Of a stretch of DNA of 64,000 nt, positions 11,249 through 21,347 are shown one piece after another. Position numbers and translations under genes: made by a program. A model generated the notes under the pieces. It made no database searches, was not told where the DNA came from, and worked only from the letters and a program-made list of their open reading frames with translations. Origin of the DNA: Sympetrum striolatum (Eukaryota; Arthropoda; Insecta; Odonata; Libellulidae); NCBI GenBank assembly GCA_947579665.1, contig OX388350.1, positions 31,095,393 to 31,159,392 on the forward strand, written 5' to 3'. Each line of letters starts with the position of its first letter. The first letter of the stretch is position 1.

Positions 11249-12736
11249 TGTTAATGGTGGAGGGGATGAGAATCCAATCAGCCTTCAGGCTGATGACTTT
11301 ACAGACACTCAGTAAAGAAAATGAAAAGCCAGCGCAAATTTAATAGCTAATCAGTCGCATCTATTACCTAATTGACATTAAAACAGAAGCTGTGTCATGA
11401 TAGGAAGGATGGTTACGGGCTATACTACGCATCAACAAGGGATTGAACGCAATTGATCGGGAGACAGGCTGATTCCATCAGATCATTTCGCCTTGATTCT
11501 CGTAACTTGTCAACTTCTCTCACCCACAAGACGATCGGCCAGAAATGGCACTCGGGGTGGGAATGGCTACCAATCCCTCGTGGTTTCACGCTATGAGTGG
11601 AGTACCCCATTCACCTGACCCCCTCAGGACTCCCGAGGAAGCATATCTCACGCAACATGACATCTGAAAGTCGTTTCCAGTTCGGATTCACATATGTGTG
11701 ACATCGAGTGCGGTGTCAACGAACCTTTGATCCTGAAGGGTCATGCATCCGTCGGCCTAAGGGAAAGGGCAAATTCGTGGGATGCGTCTTCTCTGTGCCC
11801 TGGGCTCCTTTTACGGATCACAATAACGGAAGCGTATTTTACTTTCATCGCTAAGGCAGATTTCCTCTTTTCGGTCGCAAAAAAACGAAGAGGTTTTCGT
11901 AAAAGTAAGAATGACCTAGAAATACGCTGCAACGTATAGCGTGAGTTACATAATGGGAAATGCGTTTTTGTATCACTTATCCTTATCCCTTCATGCAACA
12001 CTTATTCTAATAATAAATGGGACATTTTTCCCCTACCATAAACCAACGATAGACATAAACCGAAAAAAAAAATTTTCGATATATTATCAAAATATCATAC
12101 AAAATCCCCATCTTGTATAGGTACGTTTATATATCTATTTGATGTCAGAATTTTCCGTGAAAATACACGAAGAATACTTTGACGAATTTTTAATGAAATA
12201 GCAAAGCCTAACATTATGGGAAAAAGAAATAGCAAATAATCTTATGTATACGTTACGGAACCCTAGGTTTTTTCCCGAGTCTTCCTAAAGATAACATAGT
12301 GCTGTGACTTTCCCACATAAAGTTATCTAACACGGTTTAAAAAACAGGAAATATTACAAAAAAAAGTTTTTCCTTGTAAAAAACTTTGCATGTAAGAAAA
12401 TAATACCATACTATTTCTTGGAATTGAAGGCTACATTATGTTTAGATATTTTAAAGATAAATCAAATTCTTCACAGGATAAAATTCATGCATGCCATTCT
12501 AAAATTAATACAATGGCGTTATTTAACTCATTACGTCAATTTTGGGCTTCAAAAGTTGATATTCATAAAAATATATAGCAAATATACGGAAATCATATTC
12601 TTAAATTTTGAATTTTCTATAAATTATAAACATCAATTTTGTAATCCAGCTTCCGCTTACGAATAAATTTCTCGCGTGCCATGGCGTCGCCTACCTCGTT
12701 CTACTATTTACCAGAAAGAGTTAGAAACTCGTAGGC

Positions 12737-12846
12737 TGACGTCACAGCATTCCGATACGCGAATGTGTAGGCGGGATGTCGGAAAAGAGGAGTTGCGTAG
12801 GACTTACGTCAGCGGGGACCAAATAATCCTCCTCGTGACTTTATAA
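12737..12846 (+). promoter_or_regulatory. CRE (TGACGTCA), second CRE-like site and TATA-like box
   Basis: A perfect palindromic CREB/ATF site TGACGTCA (12737-12744) is followed by TTACGTCA (12804-12811) and TTTATAAC (about 12839-12846) in a locally GC-richer patch (12670-12840). This could be a promoter or enhancer, but no transcript unit is visible nearby. Confidence 0.22.
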
Positions 12847-13119
12847 CAAAGTCAAGGCTGGGTTGAAAGTAAATCAGGTAATTTGAGTAAAATATAAAGA
12901 GTACACAAACATAAAATACCTTAAAATAAGCCATAAGAGCATCATGAAGTAGTCCATCCATTAATCTCTGTAAGTTCCGAAACGCATAAACTTACTTTTG
13001 GTCCTCAGTAGATTAGATATGCATGGATGTTATATTTAAACAAAATATTCAATAATTACACTTACAGTGCTTCCTAATATCAAATAGCTTTCCAATTACG
13101 TAATAATGTAAACCTCGGT

Positions 13120-13200
13120 AGCGGAATTATTATGGTACTAGTTCCAAAAGTGCAAGGTCCTAGGTTCGAGTCTGGGCGAATTGGGTTTAATCCGACAAGG
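13120..13200 (+). repeat. tRNA-like SINE head
   Basis: A box B-like GGTTCGAGTCTGG sits in a T-arm-like stem (CCTAG/CTGGG). About 40 bases upstream lies a box A-like TGGTACTAGTTCC. The acceptor stem does not close, so this is more likely a tRNA-derived SINE head than a gene. Confidence 0.45.
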
Positions 13201-13417
13201 CTTTGTACGTTTCTCTTCGTCCCCTTTCGATTTCCCTCACTGCAATCGTTTGAAATGGATGTTTATGCGGGTACTTAAAAATAAATAAAATACGGATAAG
13301 ATTGACATATAAAATAAAGAAATAAAATTTATGTGCGAGAACTGAACCTTGTGAGACGTCATAATTAAGATGTTATAGAAATAAAACGGGTAAAATATGG
13401 AGGGGAGAGGGATTCGT

Positions 13418-13548
13418 AAAGCTTGTAATTGAGGGTAGGATTCAGGGGAAAAAACAGAGGGGAAGGCAGAGACAAAACTTGTTGGATGACATAAGGAGTA
13501 GGGTTAACTATAATGAAATGAAGGAGATAGCGCATAATGGGGATTTTT
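13418..13548 (+). pseudogene. RTE-like LINE C-terminal fragment
   Basis: The plus-strand frame reads VIEGRIQGKKQRGRQRQ, then NLLDDIRSRVNYNEMKEIAH, then stops with TGA at 13546-13548. This is the conserved EG-R-GK-RGRxR block followed by the Tyr-Met-Lys helix of RTE-like LINEs. After the stop comes a short tail (ACCTACCGAAAGGTAG) that also follows the copy at 36545-36670. Only the last ~45 codons are recognisable. Confidence 0.75.
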
Positions 13549-14515
13549 GATTGTACATAAACCTACCGAAAGGTAGAAAACTCATGAATGAAGAAACAAA
13601 ACACTTAATGTTTTAAATATAACAACAAAAACTAAAATGTAATTACAATACTAAAAATGTTATATAAATAAAATGAGTGATGTATAAACTCAAGAAAAAT
13701 AGATTGCAGCGTGCGGATATCATCTAATAACAAGGAAAATGAATAACTTTAAATCATACGTAAAAATTCTTGTTTGTTAGTGCAGTAAAGATCAACTTTT
13801 TGCATAATTATCACTTGTAAGTTGTAAAAAAGATCATTTCTTCCTCTTTATCCGTTTTCCGAGGAAAGAAGTCCACCACATTTGGTGCCATTTTAAGAAT
13901 TAAAATGCATTAAGATTCACAATTGTTATTATATTTTCACGAACGAGGATTTCCTCTGCAGCTCATCAATTTGATTCAATATAAAACCCTCGCTAATGGA
14001 TTATAAATACTACTTAAGGTGCAAAATTTGAAATTATTTCCTTCTCGCGACAATCTCTCACATAAAACATTAAAGGATCTTTCTCAAATAAAGCAAAACT
14101 TGGAACGAGATCGTGTATCTTCTTCGCCAAAATTATTTATCTCGAGGGAAATGGAATAACTGCGGAAATGGAATTCGGAATCAGAGGGCGCGACAAAGGA
14201 GGAGGTGTTTCGGGGGAAGGGAGGAAGAGCGACTTCAAAGAGAAAGGCGTGAGATATTATATATTTCATTCGTAAACGTTGCTATAGTGATGTTGGAGCT
14301 AAATGGGTAGCATATTGAAAACTAAGAATTCTCTTAATATTTCCCGCCTCATCGAATCTTAAAGAGAAAGATTTCTTGTGTGAGATAAAACAAAAAAATG
14401 TATTCTCTTTAAGCTCATAAAGAGAGATATCGGTGCAACTAGACATATGAGCAGCGATCTGAGAAATAGAAAGGCCGACGTAGGGATTGGATAATTTATC
14501 GATGATTTTGAGGAA
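13549..14515. other. No recognised feature
   Basis: Mostly AT-rich. A short purine-rich, GC-richer patch at about 14150-14255 gives overlapping frames on both strands (14113-14310 plus, 14084-14269 minus) without recognisable content. Confidence 0.45.
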
Positions 14516-14592
14516 CACTCCTGGCCAAAATTAACGCAGCACCTCTCTAGCGATCCTTACGGCTGGTGCTGCGTTAATTTTGACCAGGACTG
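14516..14592. mobile_element. 77-bp palindromic Tc1/mariner-type MITE, copy 1
   Basis: The element begins CACTCCTGGCCAAAATTAAC and ends with the imperfect inverted repeat (arms ~28 bp, centre ~21 bp). TA follows its right end at 14593-14594. The copy at 50739-50815 has the same length and differs at about five positions, with TA on both sides. A TA target, ends of this type and lack of coding point to a Tc1/mariner MITE that is almost all terminal repeat. Confidence 0.75.
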
Positions 14593-14779
14593 TACAATAA
14601 TTGGATAAAATAGGGGATAAAAGTAGAGACGATGAGTTTTGGAACAGCAAAATAGTAACTATTCATTTCAAGATGATATTTTTGAAACTAATATATAACC
14701 ATTAATTTTACTGCCAATGTTTTATTGAGAAATTATTATTTTTATTGAAGGGGATAACCTGCTTGCTTACAGCCAAAGT

Positions 14780-14985
14780 ATTCTAAAACGAATTCTTCGA
14801 ATGACAAAACTAAAAAATAGACTTCACAGATTGAAACATTTCAACTCAGAATCGGTTCCTTTTAGAATATATTTGAGATAACCTCAAATTCATTAGAGTG
14901 GTATATTTTCGAATAATTTTTCACTCGAAGAATATAGTTTTGACGAATATGCTTTTCTTAGAATTCGTTTTTGCAGAATTTGTAT
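14780..14985 (+). repeat. Dispersed repeat pair, copy 1 (partner 43035-43172, minus)
   Basis: The block around 14878-14915 (GATAACCTCAAATTCATTAG, then GTGGTATATTTT) is shared with the reverse complement of 43035-43172. Within copy 1, ACGAATTCTTCGAA near the left and AGAATTCGTTTTTG near the right suggest inverted ends. Class unknown. Confidence 0.4.
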
Positions 14986-15081
14986 ACTCAAGCCTACCAT
15001 CTCAACTCCGCTAATAAACCAGCCATTACTTTCAAATTAAATCATCTCAGGCCGTATTTCGTGGAACGGCATTTTAACTAT

Positions 15082-15230
15082 AACAAGAGAAAAACACTGT
15101 AAATTTCCACACTTAAGATTTCATTATCTAACCGGTTTCGACACAGAGGCCATAATAACTTGATATGTGCCGAAACCGGTCGGACATAACAAAACTTAAG
15201 CGTGGACATTTACGGTGTTTTTCTCTTGCT
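15082..15230. repeat. Foldback element with ACCGGTTTCG core
   Basis: Arms of about 60 bp are imperfect inverted repeats: the left begins AACAAGAGAAAAACACTGTA and the right ends with its near complement. The inner part of each arm carries ACCGGTTTCG or GCCGAAACCGGT around a short centre. There is no coding. The core resembles the foldback element at 5481-5892. Confidence 0.65.
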
Positions 15231-17039
15231 ACAGCCATTAATGATACAACATTATTGATCCCAGCTTTAATTCTCGTCAGTGCTATTTCCTCGTTCTCTT
15301 CAATGTTAACTGACCACCCGCATAACCTTTGAAAGGTCTATTTTTACTTAGTTTCAGCTTTGACTAAATATTAGAGTCGAGTAAATACGAGTATCAGTCA
15401 CTATTCAAATATAGAGACAGATCTTTACTATCAGAAAACAAATAATTTAATGCAATCAGTGGTTAAAATTTACTCGTCCACTTTGTACAAATGCCGCATT
15501 ATAAAGCACTTGTCAGTGATATATCCTAAATTACGCCAGCAGCTAACTCCTACTGATTTTAATTAACTCCTCGAATTGACCTTTAGCATTATCAAGTTAA
15601 TCAAGAGTAAAAAGATTGGATTAATAATTGTTTCCATCTATTTCATTTACGCATCAGGAAGAGAAGTAGGAGTGAACTCAAAACTAGATAACAGGTTTTT
15701 TGATAAAATAAACGTAATGGTACCAAAAACCATTTAATTGCCAAAATACATACGTTTCCTATATTTAACTACCTTTCTTAACAATATCCGAAACACTTAT
15801 TGAGAAATTTCTTCCAATGTCTAGGTATCAGAGTAAACTATTGGATAAAATAAGTGTCCTCCATTTATGAAAATTTCTTATTTACAGGGGCATGATATTC
15901 ATATTACTTATAAACATACAAAAATATTGAAAATTTTTCGGTGCTTTTAAATATGACTGGATAAATGAATTATACGGTAAATTTAAAAGACTTGAAGTCG
16001 AAATGATTTCCATTTGACTTTTAATTGAAACGATTGCTAATACAGTAATGGGAAAATAGGACTAATGGGAGAGTAGTTACATTATAGAATGACAATCATT
16101 ACAGTCCAATCCATGACTGGACTTTGATCAAATAGAAGCTTTAATGATCAAATGAACAGGGTTTAGTTTCGAAACGGATATTTTGCTAGACATGTCATAC
16201 GTAATAGGAGGAAAATATTTACTGATTTATTTTCATTTCTGTTAGGATTTTTCAGGTTAAATAAATGTTTTGATAAGTTTATTGTAACCTGTATATAAGT
16301 ATAAAAAGTAAAGTACATTAAAGTTTTAAAATGAAAGTATATGAAAGTTATTTTGGCTTCAGAGTTGTACTAACTCGAAAATTTTGCCAGAAAATACGTT
16401 CAGTAACAAAAATTAAAAATATTCAGATGAGGGCTTTTTCTCGAACAAGAGTGCAGTTTCGCCAGAGGCAAGGCAATGAAAACACAATAGAGATAAGAGA
16501 AACATTAAATTTAAGAGTACAAATAGAAATGCGCGTGGGCTAGGTGGAAAATATGAGTCCCTAATGCAACGGTTGTTCGTGAGAGTATCAACGACGTAGG
16601 AGGAAAATTGAGCTTGGACTCTCCAAGGAATAGCAATTGTCCTTTCGCCCTTCTTGTACCCACATTGACCTTTATCAGCTTGACTTTTCCCCGTACAAAT
16701 CTGTGTCAAAATCCGTAAATATATACTTCCATAATCACCAAAAGTATTGTCGTTTTGACTGATTCGTATCATATCAATTTTACTTTGTTCCCTATTTCTG
16801 TCTTTTTTCTCAAGATTTGAAAATCTCATCTATCAGTTGAAAATTTTACACATACTCTGTTACCCATTGATGTTTTACCAAACACATTTTTTAATTATGC
16901 ATTGACTTCCCAAGTTATAGCGTTAACAATTTGTTTTACCATCCAATTAATTCCTATTATTTTCCAGCCTTATATTGTTTCTCTTCATTCCCCATTTTGT
17001 CTTATAACTTTTCTTTTACATTCTTTACATAGCCTACGG
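15231..17039. other. No recognised gene; one 138-codon minus-strand frame
   Basis: AT-rich DNA. The minus-strand frame 16413-16829 contains a short hydrophobic stretch near its C-terminus (FLFVLLNLMFLLSLLCF) but no recognisable domain. An overlapping plus frame lies at 16331-16543. I treat both as probable chance frames. Confidence 0.35.
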
Positions 17040-17205
17040 TTATAATGTCTTTCCCGTTGTATCTAAGCGTTTGATTTTAGCTAGGTAACACAACATGTTA
17101 ATAGTTTAATCAAGTTCAGAGCTAGAATACGTTTCCCGTATCTAAGCCTTTGGTTTCAGCCAGGACAAACACTCAATACAATTCATAGTTTCACTAATTG
17201 TAAGT
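17040..17205 (+). repeat. Imperfect 82-bp tandem duplication
   Basis: A unit starting TTTCCCG at 17050 recurs at 17132. Shared parts include TATCTAAGC, TTTGATTTTAGC versus TTTGGTTTCAGC, and a TAGTTT end. The offset is 82 bp. Confidence 0.55.
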
Positions 17206-18540
17206 TCTTTCTAGAGGCTATTACTTCTCTGGTCACCGCATTCCATCTCCAAATGATCTAGGTACAATTAGACTATAAGTAGAGTGCCAATAAAGACTTT
17301 GGCTCGTCAGTATCCTCGACATCTATGAGTTCTTTAAGCTTAGAAGGTTATGAGGAGTTGGTTATATTAAGTTTGAGACACCTTGCTCATATTTCTACGC
17401 CCAAAGAGAATGATAAACTCACCATACTGAGCTCAGGTCGGATTACAGTCCTGTTCAAACTTCTTGATGACACTCTCATGCAGGGAATGGTGGTTGAGGT
17501 TGCTACTTATCAACATTATCAACAATGTAATTAACTTTACAACATCGTCATGCGTGGATCACAAGCATCTTTGGCTGCCTCTTTGAACTGGAGACGAACC
17601 TTGTGGTGAAATTCTTTCATCTGGTCCCCTTTCATCTGGTCCCCTTTCCGATCCTCAGATGAAAGGAATCAGTGACAACGGTAAATTTTCAATTGATTTC
17701 GCAAATCTAGCAGGATGAGCTCCATAGTAATAGGCCTTTTCAATTGAAAAATCCAATCTTGATGTAAATATTAAGGTATGTACGAACATTATTTTCTAAA
17801 ACCCCTCAAGAAATTATCTCATATCATCTCATCTTACTCATTTCTGGTAATATTTGTCAGGTCATAGTATACCAGTCGAAATGAAAGGACAAGCAAGTCA
17901 TTTTAACTTTAGAGATATACTGACTCGAATATTTAGCGTGTTGGGAATGTTAATACACCTTCATTTGAACAAAAATTGTGACTATGATAAAGTGCTCAAC
18001 GTAAATACGTTATTGGGATATGTGGCTATGGCGGATTTTCAATTCCATCAAAATTGTTAATGTTTTTTAGAATTAAGTACAACATAAAGTATGACGAAAA
18101 AACAGCATCATAACAAATATCTCAACACTGAAAGCCAGCATTTTGAACAGAACGTATTAGTGAGATACTTAAACACAACATAAATCGGTAAGTTATAATT
18201 AAAATGAACTAATCAGCAGAATTCGTTGAAGTTGAATTTCATTTCTTAGTCCTAAGAATAAAGTAAGACAGGATGATAAATGATGTAATTGTTGACCTCT
18301 TTGAGAATGATGGCATTAAAACTTCATTCCATTCCGGTAAAAGGTTATATTCTTTGACTCTGTTCATAAAGTTAAACGACTTGAAAACTCATACATTATC
18401 TAAAAATTCCAAAAATAATGTATTTGCAGTCTGTGCAGTTAGCAGTTCAGTATAAGTATGCTGGGTCTTCAACCCTTTCTTCATTACCGGCCAAAATCTT
18501 TTGAGAAGGGTTTACTATGAAAGATAGATGGTGAGGTATT
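17206..18540. other. No recognised feature; 15-bp tandem at 17615-17644
   Basis: Open frames at 17325-17534, 17854-18060 and 18273-18455 show no domain. At 17615-17644 the 15-mer TTTCATCTGGTCCCC occurs twice in tandem, followed ~25 bases later by the inverted CAGATGAAAGG. Confidence 0.4.
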
Positions 18541-18735
18541 TTATCCTTGTTTTCCTCACTGAGACAGAATGTTGAAAGCAGAAAAAGTCCAAGCAAGTGT
18601 AGCAGGATTTCCCAAAGGATAACACTCTTCGATGTATTCAGCAAGGGAAGACTAAAATGCATGCCAATTTTCAACACCATTCATATTTCAGTAGCTTTGA
18701 TACTACCTCAGTCACAACTGGACAAAACGTAGACA
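18541..18735 (+). repeat. Dispersed repeat family X, copy 2
   Basis: This aligns by eye with copy 1 (3585-3795, minus) through CTCACTGAGACAGAATGTTG, AAAAAGTCC, ATAACACTCTTCGATGTATT and the TTCAACACCATTCATATTTC region. It is also similar to 26868-27025 and 37036-37200. Confidence 0.5.
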
Positions 18736-18948
18736 AAAAATCTGATGTGGCCAGCACATGACTTTCTCCATACATAAGATGTAAATATTTATCTACGACA
18801 GTAATTTCGAACTCTATATTCCATCTAAACTTTGAATATGAGTGATTAGTTTATATATTATTATCTTTTACGTCACAAACATTATAAATAATGTTTTTCA
18901 GGACATGTTCGATGAAAAACGATGAAGTGGCCTTTCGCCCCAGCGCCC

Positions 18949-19600
18949 AGAGCGCCCACAACGTACATAATCAGCAACTTCCGGTTTATCAGTATTTCAC
19001 AAATAACTCCTACACAATCAGTGATACAAAAATATGTTTCATACAAAAGCCATAGTAAATTACATTTTCTAAACCTTATATAAACAATAGTATATACCTA
19101 AATATCATATTTATGGAGATATTTTGAAAACCGGAAATAAGCTTTGAAGAATGAAGCTCAACTTCCGGTTAACTGATTTTCTTCAAAATCTAATCAACTC
19201 TAAAGATACAAACCAATATATTATACATGAAATTTGGTGTTGATCCGACAAATACCTTTTATGTTAGAGCGAACACAAAGTACATAATCAGCTACTTCCG
19301 GTTGATCAGTATTTCACGAATAACTCCTAATCAACCGGTGATACAAAAATATGTTAAATACAAAAGTTATAGTAAATTACATTATCTAAAACTTTTAAAA
19401 GGTATACAATATACCTATATATCATATTTATGGAGATATTTTGAAAACCGGAAATGCGCTTTAATGAATAAAGCTCGACTTCCGGTTGACCGATTTACTC
19501 CAAAAACTAATCAACTCTGACAGCACACACCACAGTACTATATATGAAGTTTGGTATTGATACGACCAATAGTTTTCACGTTAGAGCGCCCACAAGCACA
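18949..19600 (+). repeat. 317-bp tandem repeat: two full units plus start of a third
   Basis: The unit start AGAGCG..CACAA occurs at 18949, 19266 and 19583, exactly 317 bp apart each time. Units 1 and 2 are similar along their length; for instance both carry ATCATATTTATGGAGATATT and AACCGGAAAT. The third copy breaks off after about 18 bases and runs into the CA-rich microsatellite. Each unit holds ACTTCCGGTT-type and AACCGGAA-type motifs in opposite orientations. Either a short satellite array or internal repeats of one element. Confidence 0.85.
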
Positions 19601-19605
19601 GACAC

Positions 19606-19609
<4 letters not shown>

Positions 19610-19657
<48 letters not shown>

Positions 19658-19662
19658 ACAGA
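19610..19662 (+). repeat. CA-dinucleotide microsatellite
   Basis: A near-perfect (CA)n run with some ATAC units directly follows the third, truncated 317-bp unit. Confidence 0.95.
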
Positions 19663-19754
19663 AATCACTCCGAAAATGGTCAAAACGTGTTCTAGGAATC
19701 CATAAACATGTATTTCCGTTGAAATCTCGAAGTCGATTTTTTTCATGAAAACAA

Positions 19755-19790
19755 TACTTTCTCTATACTTCGTATATGGAGAAAGTAACA
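19755..19790. repeat. Short hairpin with CTTTCTC/GAGAAAG arms
   Basis: ACTTTCTCTATACTTCGTAT runs into TGGAGAAAGT, making an imperfect hairpin with a small loop. It lies about 100 bases after the microsatellite and may mark the end of the same repeat element. Confidence 0.5.
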
Positions 19791-21165
19791 ATATACATTA
19801 AAGCCCAAAATTTCAATATAAATACTCATTCTTTATCATCAAGATGCAAACTGGACCGTGTTGTACAACTACTTAAAATACATGAGGTTGTCTTGGTGTA
19901 GGATAAGAAATAATCACTTTAACACAAGTTATCTAACGCACTCTTCAACTGTCCATAAGCGGGGATCATCTAATAATTACACTGCTCTTCTGACTTTAAT
20001 TAATTTCAGAACCTTTCTAAGAATCATTAATCACATACAACATAAATAGCAGATAATTTATTTTAAGTACTTTTGGAAATTGTTATTGGAATAGGAAGCG
20101 ATATACTAAAAATTGTGAATCATTAATCAAACTCCTAAAAATCATTAATATTTAAATTAAGAGTTCATTTTAAGTGTTAGCTGAAAATATGTTATGTAAA
20201 ATTATTACGAAAATTTTTGAAGTCATTAATCAAAACAGAATGAAATCCACCACTCGATCCAAATAATCTCCAATGAACGTTCTAAAATTGGATAAAAGAG
20301 CGATCAAAACTAAGTGAACGAATGGGAGTTGGAAATAAAGCGAATATTCTAGCAAAATGCCAACGTTTCACCCCACATTCGAGCTAATTTGCAGCAACTG
20401 TATTTCAATTATAAAGAATTGAATTTTTAATAGCTATATTAACGATTGCCGCCTGTTGCACATATTTATTACATAAATATGGAAATCATTCGGCGCGCAC
20501 TGAAATTTACGCCCTATCAAATTCCAAGGATTAATATCTCACTTCTTTCTTCGTCACATAACATCGATGCAACTCTCATTATTCTCTCTTTAATTAGATG
20601 TAGAAATTGACACGACATAAACATGTTCAGATTCATTTTGCAATATTAAAAAACTGTCATTATTCACAGTATCCATATCTCTTTCATTTCAATAGATTAT
20701 TTGAAAGTCCGTGAAAATGAGGAAATAGAGGTAACAGATTTCACACGTACAACGATAAATTTTAAAGCGTCAATGATTCCTATGAACATAAATAAAACAA
20801 AAACCTCCATAGGAAATTCCAAAATAAATTTAATTTGAATGAAAAAGGTTTTAATAAACTGATATTCAAGAGCAGTATTTTCCTTTGCTACCAAGCCTAG
20901 CTAGCGTCAATACATAACTTAAAAATGGCATATTTATAACGTTGACTATATTACGATGTTAAGTTTAAACACGTAATTTTCCGTCGCTTTGTTAAACCAG
21001 CCTCGACTCTTGAGCTAATCAAATCCAGACAGTTATTGCTAACTTTATTTTTCAAAGTAATTGATATTAAGAGCTCAAAAGCTAGCCTTTCAATAAAAAA
21101 GAACACTGATTACCAATGATAGACTTAAACTTTGCACAAGAAAGTGTGCGGCTTAACACAAGTTG
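19791..21165. other. No recognised feature; repeated CATTAATC motifs
   Basis: AT-rich DNA. The motif TCATTAAT occurs at about 20024, 20120, 20142 and 20223, three of these followed by CA. Open frames at 19858-20049 and 20697-20894 show no domain. Confidence 0.4.
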
Positions 21166-21347
21166 TACGAGAAGTATAAAATAGAGACTTGGCTGGGACG
21201 CGAACCCATGTCTCCCACCTTCCGGGCAGGTATTCCGACCACCGAATTACTGATGTGGGTCGGCAGTTCAGTTTTCAGAATACCTGCCCAAAAAGTGGGA
21301 GACCTGGGCTCGAGTCCCAGCCAAGTCATTATTTTATACTTCTCGTA
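21166..21347. repeat. Head-to-head dimer of tRNA-Asp-like sequences (182 bp)
   Basis: The two arms (about 21166-21238 and 21275-21347) are ~73-bp inverted repeats with few mismatches. Each arm, read outward from the centre, gives a box A-like stretch, GAATACCTGCCC, GGGAGAC and a box B-like GGGTTCGCGTCCC or GGGCTCGAGTCCC, then CAGCCAAGTC and ATTTTATACTTCTCGTA. Box A lies near the centre and box B outward in both, so the copies are head to head. The design matches the partial unit at 2548-2691. Open frames on both strands here simply follow the palindrome. Confidence 0.8.

Larger units (their letters stand above)
10817..13119. other. No recognised gene; two weak promoter-like patches
   Basis: No convincing coding sequence. 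The region 11380-11940 is less AT-rich and holds overlapping frames on both strands (11694-11939 plus, 11741-12001 minus, 11425-11610 minus) without recognisable domains. Promoter-like motifs at 11174-11248 and 12737-12846 are listed separately. Confidence 0.4.

Noticed and set aside
16413..16829. 138-codon minus-strand frame with a hydrophobic segment, possibly a membrane protein
   Set aside because: The hydrophobic stretch is at the C-terminal end, no family is recognised, and an overlapping plus-strand frame exists.
18949..19600. CRISPR-like array
   Set aside because: The units are 317 bp, diverged along their length and without spacers; the context is eukaryotic.
19551..19791. Frames with THTHTHTH and VCVCVCVC runs
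   Set aside because: They are translations of the CA microsatellite.
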